Source of the DNA: Ruegeria sp. HKCCD8929
GTDB lineage: Bacteria > Pseudomonadota > Alphaproteobacteria > Rhodobacterales > Rhodobacteraceae
NCBI RefSeq assembly: GCF_013031405.1
Contig: NZ_WPZY01000003.1
Location: 124,001 to 188,000 of the forward strand
Length of the DNA: 64,000 bases
Direction of reading: 5' to 3'
Shown: positions 55,935-64,000 of the stretch, piece after piece
How the letters are laid out: each line of letters opens with the position of its first letter
How positions within the stretch are numbered: the first letter of the stretch is position 1
Made by a program: the position numbers and the translations under genes
The notes under the pieces: model-generated
What the model saw: the letters and a program-made list of their open reading frames with translations, nothing else
Told to the model about the DNA's origin: nothing
The model's database searches: none

Positions 55935-56557
55935 GCGCTCGGGAGATCGATAGTGGAGTCGGGTGCCCGCGGATCGGACGCCGCACGCTGCTATTGTCCC
56001 TTGCCGCCCTGCCCTTGGCCGCTCCGCTGTCAGCCGCCCCTGCCCGGTACCGGCTAGACCAAAGCGCGTCGTCGGTCGGGTTCTTCTTTACGCTTTCCGG
56101 TTCAGCCCAGAAGGGCACGATGCCGATCCGGTCCGCCGATATCGTGATCGACACGACCAACCTGACGCGCAGCCGGGCGGATGTGACGCTCGACGTCGCC
56201 CGCGCGCGCACCAATCTGGTCTTTGCGCGCACCGCGATGCTGGGCCCCGACGTGCTGGACGCGAGGCGCTTTCCGACCATCCGCTTTACCTCGACCCGCG
56301 TTCAGCTCGGCCCCGGTGGACGGCTGTCGGACGGTGCGCGGATCACCGGCGATCTGACCGTGCGCGATATCACCAGACCGGTGGTGCTTGAGGCCAGCCT
56401 GTTCCGCCGCCGGGGCAGCGCCGCCGATGACCTGAGCGAGCTCAGCTTCCGCCTGCGCGGTGCCATCAGCCGCCGCGCCTTTGGAGCCTCGGGTTATCGC
56501 GATCTGGTCCGGGATGCGGTGACGCTGGATATCCGGGCCGTCATCCGACAGACGTAA
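55931..56557 (+). CDS. YceI-family periplasmic lipid-binding protein
   Basis: 208 residues from ATG 55931, overlapping the MFS stop. The N-terminus has a twin arginine and hydrophobic stretch (IGRRTLLLSLAALPLAAPLSA), a possible Tat signal. The lipocalin-like YceI fold follows: RYRLDQSASSVGFFFTLSG (about 38-56) and FARTAMLGPDVLDARRFPTIRFTS (about 95-118). YceI proteins bind polyisoprenoids; the function here is unknown. The coupling to an MFS gene is notable. Confidence 0.86.
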   Translation: MSAREIDSGVGCPRIGRRTLLLSLAALPLAAPLSAAPARYRLDQSASSVGFFFTLSGSAQKGTMPIRSADIVIDTTNLTRSRADVTLDVARARTNLVFARTAMLGPDVLDARRFPTIRFTSTRVQLGPGGRLSDGARITGDLTVRDITRPVVLEASLFRRRGSAADDLSELSFRLRGAISRRAFGASGYRDLVRDAVTLDIRAVIRQT

Positions 56558-56643
56558 TAATTCCGTCACATGCACCAAAACCGACCTGGAGAGGTCGATA
56601 AACCTCGTGCATCCGGAAACCGGGCGGTCATGGTAGGCGCATT

Positions 56644-57867
56644 ATGCGTACGATCATCTCATTTGCCGCCCTGTTTCTTTCGGTTGTTCTGTTGCAGCTC
56701 TCGACCGGGGGTGTTGGCCCGCTCGATGCGATCTCGGGGCTGACGCTGGGGTTCTCCACCGGCCAGATCGGTCTGCTCGGCTCCTCTCATTTCCTGGGCT
56801 TTTTCATCGGCTGCTGGTGGGCGCCGCGGCTGATGGGCAATGTCGGCCATTCCCGCGCCTTTGCGGTCTGCACGGCGATGGGCGCGATGGGGCTGATCGG
56901 CCATACCCTGACCGAGAGCCCCTATGTCTGGGCGCTGTTGCGGGTTGCCTCTGGCACTTGCGTGGCGGGTTGCTATACGGTGATCGAAGCCTGGATGAAC
57001 GCGAAGGTCACCAACGAGAACCGGGGCCGCGCGACCGGAATCTACCGGATCGTGGACATGAGCGCCTCGCTCAGTGCGCAGTTGATCATCGCGGTGCTGC
57101 CGCCGGCATCCTACGTCTCGTACAACCTGCTGGCCATCCTGTGCTGCGCCGCGCTGCTGCCGCTGACGCTGACCCGGGCCAGCCAGCCCGAGACCCCCGA
57201 CACACCACGCCTGCGCCCCAGGTTGGCCTGGCACTGTTCACCGCTGGCGGTCGCGGGTGTGATCGTGGCGGCGCTGAGCTCCGCTTCGTTCCGAATGGTC
57301 GGCCCGGTTTACGGGCAGGAGGTCGGTCTGGGCATCGACCAGATCGCCTTTTTCCTGGCCTCCTTCGTGCTGGGCGGCGCGCTGGCGCAGTATCCGATGG
57401 GATGGCTTGCGGACAAATACGACCGGCGCTGGGTGCTGATCTGGCTGTCGGCGGTGGCGGTGTTGAGCTGCGGCATCACCATGGCCGCCAGCGGCACCGG
57501 CACCATCGGTGTGATGCTGGCGGCGGGGTTCTTCGGTTTCACCACCTTCCCGATCTTTTCGGTCTCTGCCGCGCACGCCAATGATTTCGCCACCACCGAA
57601 CAACGGGTGGAGCTGTCGGCGGCCTTGATGTTCTGGTACGCGCTGGGGGCGATTGCCTCACCCTATGTTTCGTCGTCTCTGATCGAGCTCTACGGCCCGG
57701 GCGCGCTGTTTGCTTTTGTGGCGCTGGGGCATGTGTTCCTGATCGTGTTTGGCCTGACCCGCATGCGCGCACGCCCGGCCCCCGAGGACCGGACGCATTA
57801 CGTCTATTCACCTCGGACCTCGTTCACCATTGGCCGGTTGCTGAAACGCTCACGCGAGGGGCAGTAG
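56644..57867 (+). CDS. MFS transporter, YcaD-like
   Basis: 407 residues with twelve membrane helices. FSTGQIGLLGSSHFLGFFIGCWWAPRLM and ASGTCVAGCYTVIEAWMNAK with GRATGIYRIVDMSAS are typical of the YcaD/TMS-like branch. The second half has the motif GWLADKYDRRWVL. The C-terminus is basic (LLKRSREGQ). It is 86 bp after yceI and followed by a triple-palindrome repeat. Substrate unknown. Confidence 0.87.
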   Translation: MRTIISFAALFLSVVLLQLSTGGVGPLDAISGLTLGFSTGQIGLLGSSHFLGFFIGCWWAPRLMGNVGHSRAFAVCTAMGAMGLIGHTLTESPYVWALLRVASGTCVAGCYTVIEAWMNAKVTNENRGRATGIYRIVDMSASLSAQLIIAVLPPASYVSYNLLAILCCAALLPLTLTRASQPETPDTPRLRPRLAWHCSPLAVAGVIVAALSSASFRMVGPVYGQEVGLGIDQIAFFLASFVLGGALAQYPMGWLADKYDRRWVLIWLSAVAVLSCGITMAASGTGTIGVMLAAGFFGFTTFPIFSVSAAHANDFATTEQRVELSAALMFWYALGAIASPYVSSSLIELYGPGALFAFVALGHVFLIVFGLTRMRARPAPEDRTHYVYSPRTSFTIGRLLKRSREGQ

Positions 57868-57895
57868 GCAGGGGCGCTTTGCTCTCCACTGGGCC

Positions 57896-57956
57896 AAGGC
57901 GTTTGCAAACGCCTTGAAGCGGTTTGAAAACCGCTTAAGCCGCTTGCAAGCGGCTT
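57896..57956. repeat. Triple-palindrome intergenic repeat, copy B
   Basis: AAGGCGTTTGCAAACGCCTT (57896-57915), AAGCGGTTTGAAAACCGCTT (57917-57936, imperfect at the centre) and AAGCCGCTTGCAAGCGGCTT (57937-57956). It lies 28 bp after the MFS stop, between two convergent genes. Confidence 0.9.
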
Positions 57957-57965
57957 CCCCCGCCC

Positions 57966-57996
57966 GAAACAAAAGGGCCGGGAAATCCCGGCCCTT
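57966..57996 (-). terminator. Rho-independent terminator of the flotillin gene
   Basis: AAGGGCCGGG (57973-57982) and CCCGGCCCTT (57987-57996) form a 10-bp perfect stem. On the minus strand it is followed by TTGTTT. Confidence 0.88.
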
Positions 57997-58002
57997 GCGG
58001 TC

Positions 58003-59673
58003 TTAGTGCTCGACGCGCGGCTCGTCTTCCGCTTCGTCCACCACTTCGGCGGCGGGTTCCGGCGCGCCCAGCGCCCCGTTGGCGAGGCCGCCGACGCCCT
58101 GCTCCATCGACAGGCCCAGTTCTTCGCCCAGCTTCTTGAGCGCGGGCATCTGCACCGCCATGCCCATGATTGAATCGAGCGCCTGGTTCACCACCGGCTT
58201 GTCGCTATTGGCCGCACCACCGCCGGCGGGCGCGCCGATGCCGCTGACCTGATGGATCTTGATCGAGTCGATCTTTTCTGCAGGTTTCACCATTTCGGTG
58301 ATGATCGCGGGCATCGTCTCGATCCGGGCCAGGTCGACCTTCATGCGGATCTGCTCGGGCGAGAGCGCATTGTCGGCCTCGACGATGGCACGCTTACCTT
58401 CGGCCTCGGCCAGCATGTCGTTCTTCTTGGCCTCGGCCCGGATGTTGAGCGCGTCCGCCTCGGCCTGCGCTTCCTCGCGGCGCGCTTCGGCACGGTCGGC
58501 GGCGGCCTCTTTCTCGGCCTGCGCGGCCAGACGCAGGGCGGTGGCCTGACGCTCGGCCTCGCGGGTGGCTTCGATCAGCGCGATCTCCTTGAGGCGTTCG
58601 GCCTCGGCCACCTCGCGCGCGGTCACCACCGCCTCGGTCGCCTTGGTCGCCTCGGCGCGGGCCAGATCGGCGGAGGCACGGGCGCGGCTTTCCTCTTCGG
58701 ATTTCTGCGCGATGATGATCTGACGCTCCTGTTCGGCCACTTCCAGTTCACGCTCTTTCGAGATTTCGGCATCGCGGATCTTGCGCTCGCGTTCAATCTC
58801 GGCGGCGCGGATCGCTTCCTCGCGCGCGATACGGGCGCGTTCGGTTTCACGCATCGAGTCCTCGGTGCGGGCGGCGATCTCTGCCTCCTGCGCGGCCTTC
58901 ATGGTCTCGACCTCCTGCGCCTGCTGGATGCGGGCCTTGGCCTCGTCCTGTTCGATCAGCAGCTTCTGGCGTTCCGCCTCCATTGCGGCACGGCGCACCT
59001 CGACCTCGGCATCGGCATCGATCTGCGCGCGCTCTTTCTTCGAGGTCGCGATCACCTCGGCCAGCTTGCGCATACCAACGGCGTTGAAGGCGTTGTTCTC
59101 ATCCAGCGCCTCGAACGGCGTCTGGTCCAGAGCGGTCAGCGAGACCGATTCCAGCGACAGACCGTTCTTGAGCAGGTCTTCGGAGACCGCATTCTGCACC
59201 TCCTGCACAAAGTCGGCGCGGTTTTCGTGCAGCCCGTCCATGGTCATTTGCGCGGCCACGGCGCGCAGGCCATCGACCAGCTTACCCTCAATCATCTCGC
59301 GCAGTTGCTCGACATCGAACGTGCGATCACCCAGCGTCTGCGCGGCGCGCGCGATACCCTCCTCGGTCGCCATCACCGAGACATAGAACTCGACCCCCAC
59401 ATCGACCCGCATCCGGTCCTGCGTGATCAGTGCGGCATCGCCGTTGCGCTGCACCTCAAGGCGCAGGGTTTTCATGTTGACCGGGCTGACCTCATGCAGC
59501 AGCGGCACGATGATGGTGCCGCCGTCCATGATCACCCGTTTGCCGCCCGCCCCGGTCTTGACCAGGGATATCTCGCGCGTGGCGCGCCGGTAGAGACGGC
59601 CCAGTATCAGGCCGATCAGCAGCAAAACCGCCAGGAAAGACACAACGGAAACAGCCAGGAATTGAACTTCCAT
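58003..59673 (-). CDS. Flotillin/SPFH-domain protein, YqiK-like
   Basis: 556 residues. One N-terminal membrane helix (LAVSVVSFLAVLLLIGLILG), then the SPFH domain (about 30-210: GTIIVPLLHEVSPVNMKTLRLEV). A long Ala/Glu/Arg coiled coil with EAxxxAE repeats follows (about 215-430), and an acidic tail (VVDEAEDEPRVEH). Flotillins form membrane microdomain scaffolds. The OB-fold partner gene (YqiJ-like) lies 31 bp upstream, forming the usual yqiJ-yqiK pair. Confidence 0.92.
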   Translation of the reverse strand: MEVQFLAVSVVSFLAVLLLIGLILGRLYRRATREISLVKTGAGGKRVIMDGGTIIVPLLHEVSPVNMKTLRLEVQRNGDAALITQDRMRVDVGVEFYVSVMATEEGIARAAQTLGDRTFDVEQLREMIEGKLVDGLRAVAAQMTMDGLHENRADFVQEVQNAVSEDLLKNGLSLESVSLTALDQTPFEALDENNAFNAVGMRKLAEVIATSKKERAQIDADAEVEVRRAAMEAERQKLLIEQDEAKARIQQAQEVETMKAAQEAEIAARTEDSMRETERARIAREEAIRAAEIERERKIRDAEISKERELEVAEQERQIIIAQKSEEESRARASADLARAEATKATEAVVTAREVAEAERLKEIALIEATREAERQATALRLAAQAEKEAAADRAEARREEAQAEADALNIRAEAKKNDMLAEAEGKRAIVEADNALSPEQIRMKVDLARIETMPAIITEMVKPAEKIDSIKIHQVSGIGAPAGGGAANSDKPVVNQALDSIMGMAVQMPALKKLGEELGLSMEQGVGGLANGALGAPEPAAEVVDEAEDEPRVEH

Positions 59674-59703
59674 ACAAAATCCTCCTTGAGAGTTGGTATT
59701 TGA

Positions 59704-60426
59704 TTATTCGGACATGCCGATCAGAACGAAGGTGCCGCTCTTGCGGTTGCGCAGCACCAGCACCTCTGTGCCCTGGGCAAGGCTTTCACCGTCCCGCATG
59801 GGCTCGGCCCGCAGGTAGTGGGCGTTGCCGAAACGGTCGGTCACCCGCACCTCGGCGGGGCGTCCGCGCGCGGCGGTGCCTTGCGTGATCACGCCGCGGC
59901 GGCGGGCCAGCATACGTTCGGACATCGCCTCGGTCTCGGTCTGCGGCAGCAGCCGGGCAAAGACACCGCCAAAGCCGCGCGCAAACCACAGGCCAAACGC
60001 CGCCGCCGGGATCGCGGCCAGCCATGCGGGCGCATTCACACCGATGAGGTCGTGCAGCGCCAGTTGCAGGCCCATGCCGCTCAGGCCAAAGCCCATCAGC
60101 AGCACCGCCAGCCAGATCATGACCGGCATCCGCCCCAGGCCCAGCCAGGCGGTCGGGCCGGAGGCCCCCGCCTGAGGCGTCTCGGCATCTGCCTCGACCT
60201 CGGCCAGTTCGAACTCGCCCAGATCCACATCCGCATCGACATCCAGATCGAGGCTGCCGATGTCGATATCGGGCGCATCCCCGAGTTCGACATCAATCTC
60301 ACCCTCGCCCGCCATCAGGCTGCCGCCCAGACAAAGGGCGACCAGTTCCAGCCCGAGAAGGCCGAACAACAAGGCGAGCGCCATCGTAAAGGGCGCAAAA
60401 GCGCCCTGCAGCAGAAAGTCGAACAT
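59704..60426 (-). CDS. YqiJ-like OB-fold membrane protein
   Basis: 240 residues from ATG 60426; an ATG 39 bp upstream lies within the operator and is less likely. Membrane helices near residues 10-40, 100-120 and 130-155 flank an acidic loop (DVELGDAPDIDIGSLDLDVDADVDL). The C-terminal ~60 residues form the OB fold (GVITQGTAARGRPAEVRVTD). YqiJ proteins accompany flotillins and may tune membrane fluidity or signalling. Confidence 0.85.
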   Translation of the reverse strand: MFDFLLQGAFAPFTMALALLFGLLGLELVALCLGGSLMAGEGEIDVELGDAPDIDIGSLDLDVDADVDLGEFELAEVEADAETPQAGASGPTAWLGLGRMPVMIWLAVLLMGFGLSGMGLQLALHDLIGVNAPAWLAAIPAAAFGLWFARGFGGVFARLLPQTETEAMSERMLARRRGVITQGTAARGRPAEVRVTDRFGNAHYLRAEPMRDGESLAQGTEVLVLRNRKSGTFVLIGMSE

Positions 60427-60446
60427 CAGCAGGTAGTCCCCGGTTT

Positions 60447-60464
60447 GGTATACAGAGGTATACA
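60447..60464. promoter_or_regulatory. GTATAC-N4-GTATAC palindrome upstream of yqiJ
   Basis: Two GTATAC palindromes (60448-60453 and 60458-60463) separated by AGAG, within a TGGTATAC/GTATACAA frame. The 18-bp near-palindrome lies about 20 bp upstream of the yqiJ ATG. It looks like a GntR- or PspF-type operator but the regulator is unknown. Confidence 0.4.
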
Positions 60465-60682
60465 ATCAATATGGTGCGTCATGGTGGATTTTCAAGAGGT
60501 TGTGAGCCCGGTTTTCAACCTATGGTGTTGACCGGACTGCCAAAAAGCACAACCCGCACAGTGCCGGGGCGGTCGTTTCACCACATTTCAATGCGAAAAC
60601 CGCGCTTCGGTCGAAAGCTGGCCTTTTGCTGACCCGTCACATGAGATAGACGGGCGCGCAGACAGATACGCGGATACGAAAT

Positions 60683-62401
60683 ATGGCCCGGATTCTCATC
60701 ACCTCGGCGATCCCCTATATCAACGGGATCAAGCACCTCGGCAACCTGATCGGCTCGCAGCTGCCCGCCGATCTCTATGCGCGTTACCAGCGTGGCCGGG
60801 GCAACGAGGTCATGTTCCTGTGCGCCACGGACGAGCACGGCACCCCAGCGGAGCTGGCTGCCGCCAAGGCGGGCCAGCCGGTGGCGGAGTATTGCGCCGA
60901 GATGCACGGGGTGCAGTCCGACATCGCCCAGCGTTTTGGCCTGAGTTTCGACCATTTCGGGCGCTCTTCCAGCGTGCAGAACCATCGCCTGACCCAGCAT
61001 TTCGCCGGGCGTCTGGCCGAGGCCGGGCTTATCCGTGAAGTGGTCGAGAAACAGGTCTATTCCAACGCCGATGGCCGGTTCCTGCCCGACCGCTATATCG
61101 AGGGCACCTGCCCCAATTGCGGCTACGAGCGCGCACGCGGCGATCAGTGCGAGAACTGCACCAAGCAGCTGGACCCCACCGACCTGATCGAGCCGCGCTC
61201 GGCTGTGTCGGGATCCACCGATCTGGAGGTGCGCGAGACCAAGCATCTGTACCTGTGCCAGTCGGCCATGAAAGATCAACTGGATGCCTGGATCGACAGC
61301 AAGACCGACTGGCCGGTGCTGACCACCTCGATTGCCAAGAAATGGCTGCATGACGGCGACGGGCTGCAGGACCGGGGCATCACCCGTGATCTGGACTGGG
61401 GCATTCCGGTCAAGAAGGGCGACGAGGATTGGCCGGGGATGGAGGACAAGGTCTTTTACGTCTGGTTCGATGCCCCCATCGAATATATCGCCTGCGCCAG
61501 AGAATGGGCCGATGCGAATGGCAAGTCGGATGCGGATTGGGAACGCTGGTGGCGCACCGACAAGGGCGCCGACGATGTGCGTTACGTGCAATTCATGGGC
61601 AAGGATAACGTGCCCTTCCACACCCTGTCCTTCCCGGCGACCATTCTGGGCTCCGGCGAGCCGTGGAAGCTGGTCGATCACCTGAAGTCGTTCAACTACC
61701 TGAACTATGACGGCGGCCAGTTCTCGACCAGCCAGGGCCGTGGCGTCTTCATGGATCAGGCGCTGGAGATCCTGCCCGCCGATTACTGGCGCTGGTGGCT
61801 GTTGAGCCATGCGCCCGAGAGCAGCGACAGCGAGTTCACCTGGGAGAAGTTCCAGCAATCGGTGAACAAGGACCTGGCCGATGTTCTGGGCAATTTCGTC
61901 TCTCGCATCACCAAGTTCTGCCGCTCGAAATTCGGCGAGGCGGTGCCCGAGGGCGGCGACTACGGCCCGCAGGAGCAGGCGCTGATCGAGGAGCTGACCC
62001 GCCGCGTGCGTGCTTATGAGGGCCACATGGAGGCGATGGAGGTCCGCAAATCCGCGCAGGAGTTGCGGGCGATCTGGGTGGCGGGGAACGAATACCTGCA
62101 GGCCGCCGCGCCGTGGTCGACCTTCAAGGAAGACCCCGAAAAGGCCGCGGCGCAGGTGCGCCTGGGTCTGAACCTGATCCGGCTCTATGCGGTGCTGAGC
62201 GCACCGTTCATCCCGCATAGCGCCGCCAGGATGCTTGAGGCGATGAACACCACCGACGACGGCTGGCCCGAAGATGTGGCTGCGGCGCTGAGCGCCCTGC
62301 CTGCCGGGCAAGGGTTCACGGTGCCGGATGTGCTCTTTGCCAAGATCACCGACGATCAACGCGAAGACTGGCAGGCGCGGTTTGCGGGCACCCGCGACTG
62401 A
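60683..62401 (+). CDS. metG: Methionyl-tRNA synthetase
   Basis: 572 residues. The HIGH-like motif is GIKHLGN (about residues 13-19). A four-Cys zinc knuckle is [17 protein letters not shown] (about 143-159). The KMSKS counterpart reads [13 protein letters not shown], with Gln at the place of the first Lys; FSTSQ is common in this branch. The anticodon-binding helical domain is C-terminal ([17 protein letters not shown]); the extra beta-barrel of E. coli MetG is absent. It charges tRNA-Met. The stop is followed by repeat C. Confidence 0.95.
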   Translation: MARILITSAIPYINGIKHLGNLIGSQLPADLYARYQRGRGNEVMFLCATDEHGTPAELAAAKAGQPVAEYCAEMHGVQSDIAQRFGLSFDHFGRSSSVQNHRLTQHFAGRLAEAGLIREVVEKQVYSNADGRFLPDRYIEGTCPNCGYERARGDQCENCTKQLDPTDLIEPRSAVSGSTDLEVRETKHLYLCQSAMKDQLDAWIDSKTDWPVLTTSIAKKWLHDGDGLQDRGITRDLDWGIPVKKGDEDWPGMEDKVFYVWFDAPIEYIACAREWADANGKSDADWERWWRTDKGADDVRYVQFMGKDNVPFHTLSFPATILGSGEPWKLVDHLKSFNYLNYDGGQFSTSQGRGVFMDQALEILPADYWRWWLLSHAPESSDSEFTWEKFQQSVNKDLADVLGNFVSRITKFCRSKFGEAVPEGGDYGPQEQALIEELTRRVRAYEGHMEAMEVRKSAQELRAIWVAGNEYLQAAAPWSTFKEDPEKAAAQVRLGLNLIRLYAVLSAPFIPHSAARMLEAMNTTDDGWPEDVAAALSALPAGQGFTVPDVLFAKITDDQREDWQARFAGTRD

Positions 62402-62446
62402 CCGCGCACCGTCGAGGCATGACCGGCACCTGTGGTCGCCGGGCAT

Positions 62447-62512
62447 AAGGCGTTTGCAAACGCCTTGGACCAAGCGGTTTGCAAACCGCTTGAAGCCGCT
62501 TGCAAGCGGCTT
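62447..62512. repeat. Triple-palindrome intergenic repeat, copy C
   Basis: AAGGCGTTTGCAAACGCCTT (62447-62466), five spacer bases, AAGCGGTTTGCAAACCGCTT (62472-62491), one base, AAGCCGCTTGCAAGCGGCTT (62493-62512). All three are perfect here. It lies 46 bp after the metG stop, inside a 319-bp gap that I see no gene in. Confidence 0.92.
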
Positions 62513-62720
62513 GCCCCGCCAACCCGCATCGGCGCGCGAGCCGGGGCCACTCGTCTACGGTGGATCGGATTTTTCGTTCTGGATCATGCACACAAGCCCC
62601 TGCCGCATCGCTTGAGCTATTTCCGGAAAACCGTCATCTTGTGCTCAACACTTATCGACTCGGCCTTTCTTGCCGGGTCGTTTTCAAAACGCATTCCGCA
62701 TCAAGAATGAGGCCCCCGCC

Positions 62721-63890
62721 ATGCCCTTTGCTCTGCTCCCCTCGACATCCGGCCCCGGCGGCCTGATCGCGCGCCATATCCGGCATGGTTTGGCCGTGTT
62801 GTGCCTGGCGGCAGCCTCCCCTGTACTGGCGCAGGAAGGGGCGGCCCCCAAGGTGTCGATCGCGGCTGCCTATACGCAGGAGATCACCGACGAGGCGATC
62901 TTTATCGGGCGCGGCGAAGCCATCGACAAGGTCGACATCGTGGCCCGGGTCAACGGCTTTCTCGAAGAGCAACTGATCGGGAACGGCGCCTCGGTGCGCG
63001 AGGGCGATCTGCTGTTCCGGATCGAGCCCGATCTCTACGAGGCCACGCTTGAGGCCCGCAAGGCCGATCTGGACCGGGCCGAGGCCAATCTGGAGCTGGC
63101 CAAGGTGGAACTGGCCCGGAAAGAGGAGCTGCTGACCCGCGACGCGGTGCCGGTGTCCGAACGTGACATCGCCCAGGCCAACGAGCTTGTCGCTGCGGCC
63201 CAGGTCAAATCCGCACATGCCGCCATCCAGCAGGCGGAACTGGATCTGAGCTATACCCAGATCACCGCGCCCTTCCCCGGGCGTTTGGGCCGGGTGACGA
63301 CCAGCGAAGGCGATGTGGTCGGCCCCTCGAACCCGCCGCTGGTCACGCTGGTGCGCGAAGCACCGATCTATGTCAGCTTTTCGCTGAACGAAAAACAGTT
63401 CATCTCGATATTGGAGCAACTGGACCAGACCGCGGCGTCGCTGACGGAAAGCGACCAGAGCCCCACGGTCCGGCTGGAACTGCCCAACGGCACCGCGCTG
63501 GATGAGACCGGTGAGATCGTTTTCGTCGACAACCGCATCGACCCGCTGACCGGCGCCATCGCGATCCGGGCGCAGTTCGAGAATGCCAGCCGCCTGATCG
63601 TGGACGGCGCCTTTGTCCATGTGCGCATTCAGGCGCTGGAGCCGACGCAGCGGGTACTGGTGCCGCAGGCCGCGTTGCAGCGCGATCAACGCGGCGATTT
63701 CGTGCTGGTGGTCAATGACAAGCAGATGGTCGAGCAGCGCTACATCACCACCGGAGACAGTATCGAAAGCGCCATCATCGTGCTGGACGGGCTGCGCGAG
63801 GGCGAAAGCGTGATCGTCGAGGGGCTGCAGCGCGTGCGCCCCGGCGTTGCCGTGGATGCGGTCGTGGCGTCCGAGCAGCCGGGGGAATAA
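62721..63890 (+). CDS. RND efflux periplasmic adaptor (membrane fusion protein)
   Basis: 389 residues from ATG 62721 (GAGG eight bases upstream). A signal peptide (RHGLAVLCLAAASPVLAQE) is followed by the biotinyl-lipoyl halves (IDKVDIVARVNGFLEEQLIGNG, about 67-88), a coiled-coil hairpin (about 105-160, EANLELAKVELARKEELLTRDAV), and beta-barrel domain motifs (YTQITAPFPGRLGRV). It connects the inner-membrane pump, starting 3 bp downstream, to an outer-membrane channel. AcrA/MexA type. Confidence 0.92.
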   Translation: MPFALLPSTSGPGGLIARHIRHGLAVLCLAAASPVLAQEGAAPKVSIAAAYTQEITDEAIFIGRGEAIDKVDIVARVNGFLEEQLIGNGASVREGDLLFRIEPDLYEATLEARKADLDRAEANLELAKVELARKEELLTRDAVPVSERDIAQANELVAAAQVKSAHAAIQQAELDLSYTQITAPFPGRLGRVTTSEGDVVGPSNPPLVTLVREAPIYVSFSLNEKQFISILEQLDQTAASLTESDQSPTVRLELPNGTALDETGEIVFVDNRIDPLTGAIAIRAQFENASRLIVDGAFVHVRIQALEPTQRVLVPQAALQRDQRGDFVLVVNDKQMVEQRYITTGDSIESAIIVLDGLREGESVIVEGLQRVRPGVAVDAVVASEQPGE

Positions 63891-63893
63891 CGG

Positions 63894-64000
63894 ATGTTCT
63901 CAGCCCTTTTCATCAGCCGGCCCAAGCTGGCGCTCGTGATCTCGCTGGTGCTGACCATCATGGGCGGCATCGGTTACATGGTGCTGCCGGTGGCGCAGTT
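63894..64000 (+). CDS. RND efflux inner-membrane transporter (3' end outside window)
   Basis: Only the first 35 residues are visible: MFSALFISRPKLALVISLVL and continuing TIMGGIGYMVLPVAQ. This is the typical first transmembrane helix of AcrB/MexB pumps (FIxRP.LA.V....). It begins 3 bp after the adaptor stop, so it is one operon with it. Substrate unknown. Confidence 0.9.
   Translation, partial: MFSALFISRPKLALVISLVLTIMGGIGYMVLPVAQ

Noticed and set aside
58252..59703. Plus-strand 483-codon open frame opposite the flotillin gene
   Set aside because: Mirror of the Ala/Glu coiled-coil repeats; no real protein features.
60683..62401. Gln in place of the first Lys of KMSKS in MetG as a defect
   Set aside because: FSTSQ variants occur in this synthetase branch, and the rest of the protein is intact.
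60578..62473. Minus-strand 631-codon open frame opposite metG
   Set aside because: Shadow of metG; the plus-strand product has all synthetase motifs.

Overview
The window is a high-GC, gene-dense chromosomal segment of an alphaproteobacterium, most likely a marine Roseobacter-group member of the Rhodobacteraceae (Ruegeria-like). Pointers are the family-typical protein sequences, a form II (AYRGAGR) CO-dehydrogenase-type operon, YeeE/YedE sulfur permeases, a fused carnitine dehydrogenase-thioesterase, an alphaproteobacterial LexA box (GAAC-N7-GAAC), and many 4-bp and 8-bp ATGA-type overlaps. About 70 genes are supported. I see no rRNA, tRNA, phage, insertion sequence or CRISPR array.

Layout. 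1-11 kb: the end of an RpiR regulator, then a minus-strand cluster around a molybdenum hydroxylase (coxS-coxL-coxM, a MoeA-like protein, XdhC), a YeeE/YedE pair with its own promoter and terminator, a glycine-zipper protein, and CoxE-like and CoxD-like (VWA and MoxR) maturation factors. 11-26 kb: housekeeping on the plus strand: an orphan hydrolase-like protein, pyrC, pyrE, dnaB, ppk2 (minus), a 2OG-Fe(II) oxygenase, alr-mlaE-mlaF, PqiA, radA, cvpA, purF. 26-37 kb: a short-chain dehydrogenase, a DUF815 ATPase, tatABC, an ABM protein with a WYL regulator, surE-pcm-nlpD, an ABC ATPase, an AlkC/AlkD-type repair protein and another SDR. 37-46 kb: prfC, two tandem paralogs of unknown function followed by a glycosyltransferase, a DEAD-box helicase, a DMT transporter, and a fatty acid desaturase/DUF2061 unit divergent from an XRE regulator. 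46-52 kb: a carnitine-to-glycine-betaine locus with its AraC-type regulator. 52-64 kb: an aldo-keto reductase, rhodanese, cyclase-FHA protein, an SOS-controlled ImuA-like protein standing alone, two MFS carriers, YceI, the YqiJ/flotillin pair, metG, and the start of an RND efflux operon running off the right edge.

Two families of non-coding repeats stand out. One is a 61-66 bp element made of three consecutive 20-bp palindromes, present three times (43362, 57896, 62447), each just downstream of a stop codon. The other is an intergenic module (hairpin, GG.ATATTT or GAGTATTTTTG, then AAGAAGAAG or AAGATGAAG), present at eight gene ends, in places between genes that should be co-transcribed. The promoter of the YeeE/YedE pair is the best-resolved regulatory region: an FNR-like box, a TATATT -10 and two ATTC-N8-GAAT persulfide-repressor-type operators. 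All statements come from reading the sequence; no database search was run.
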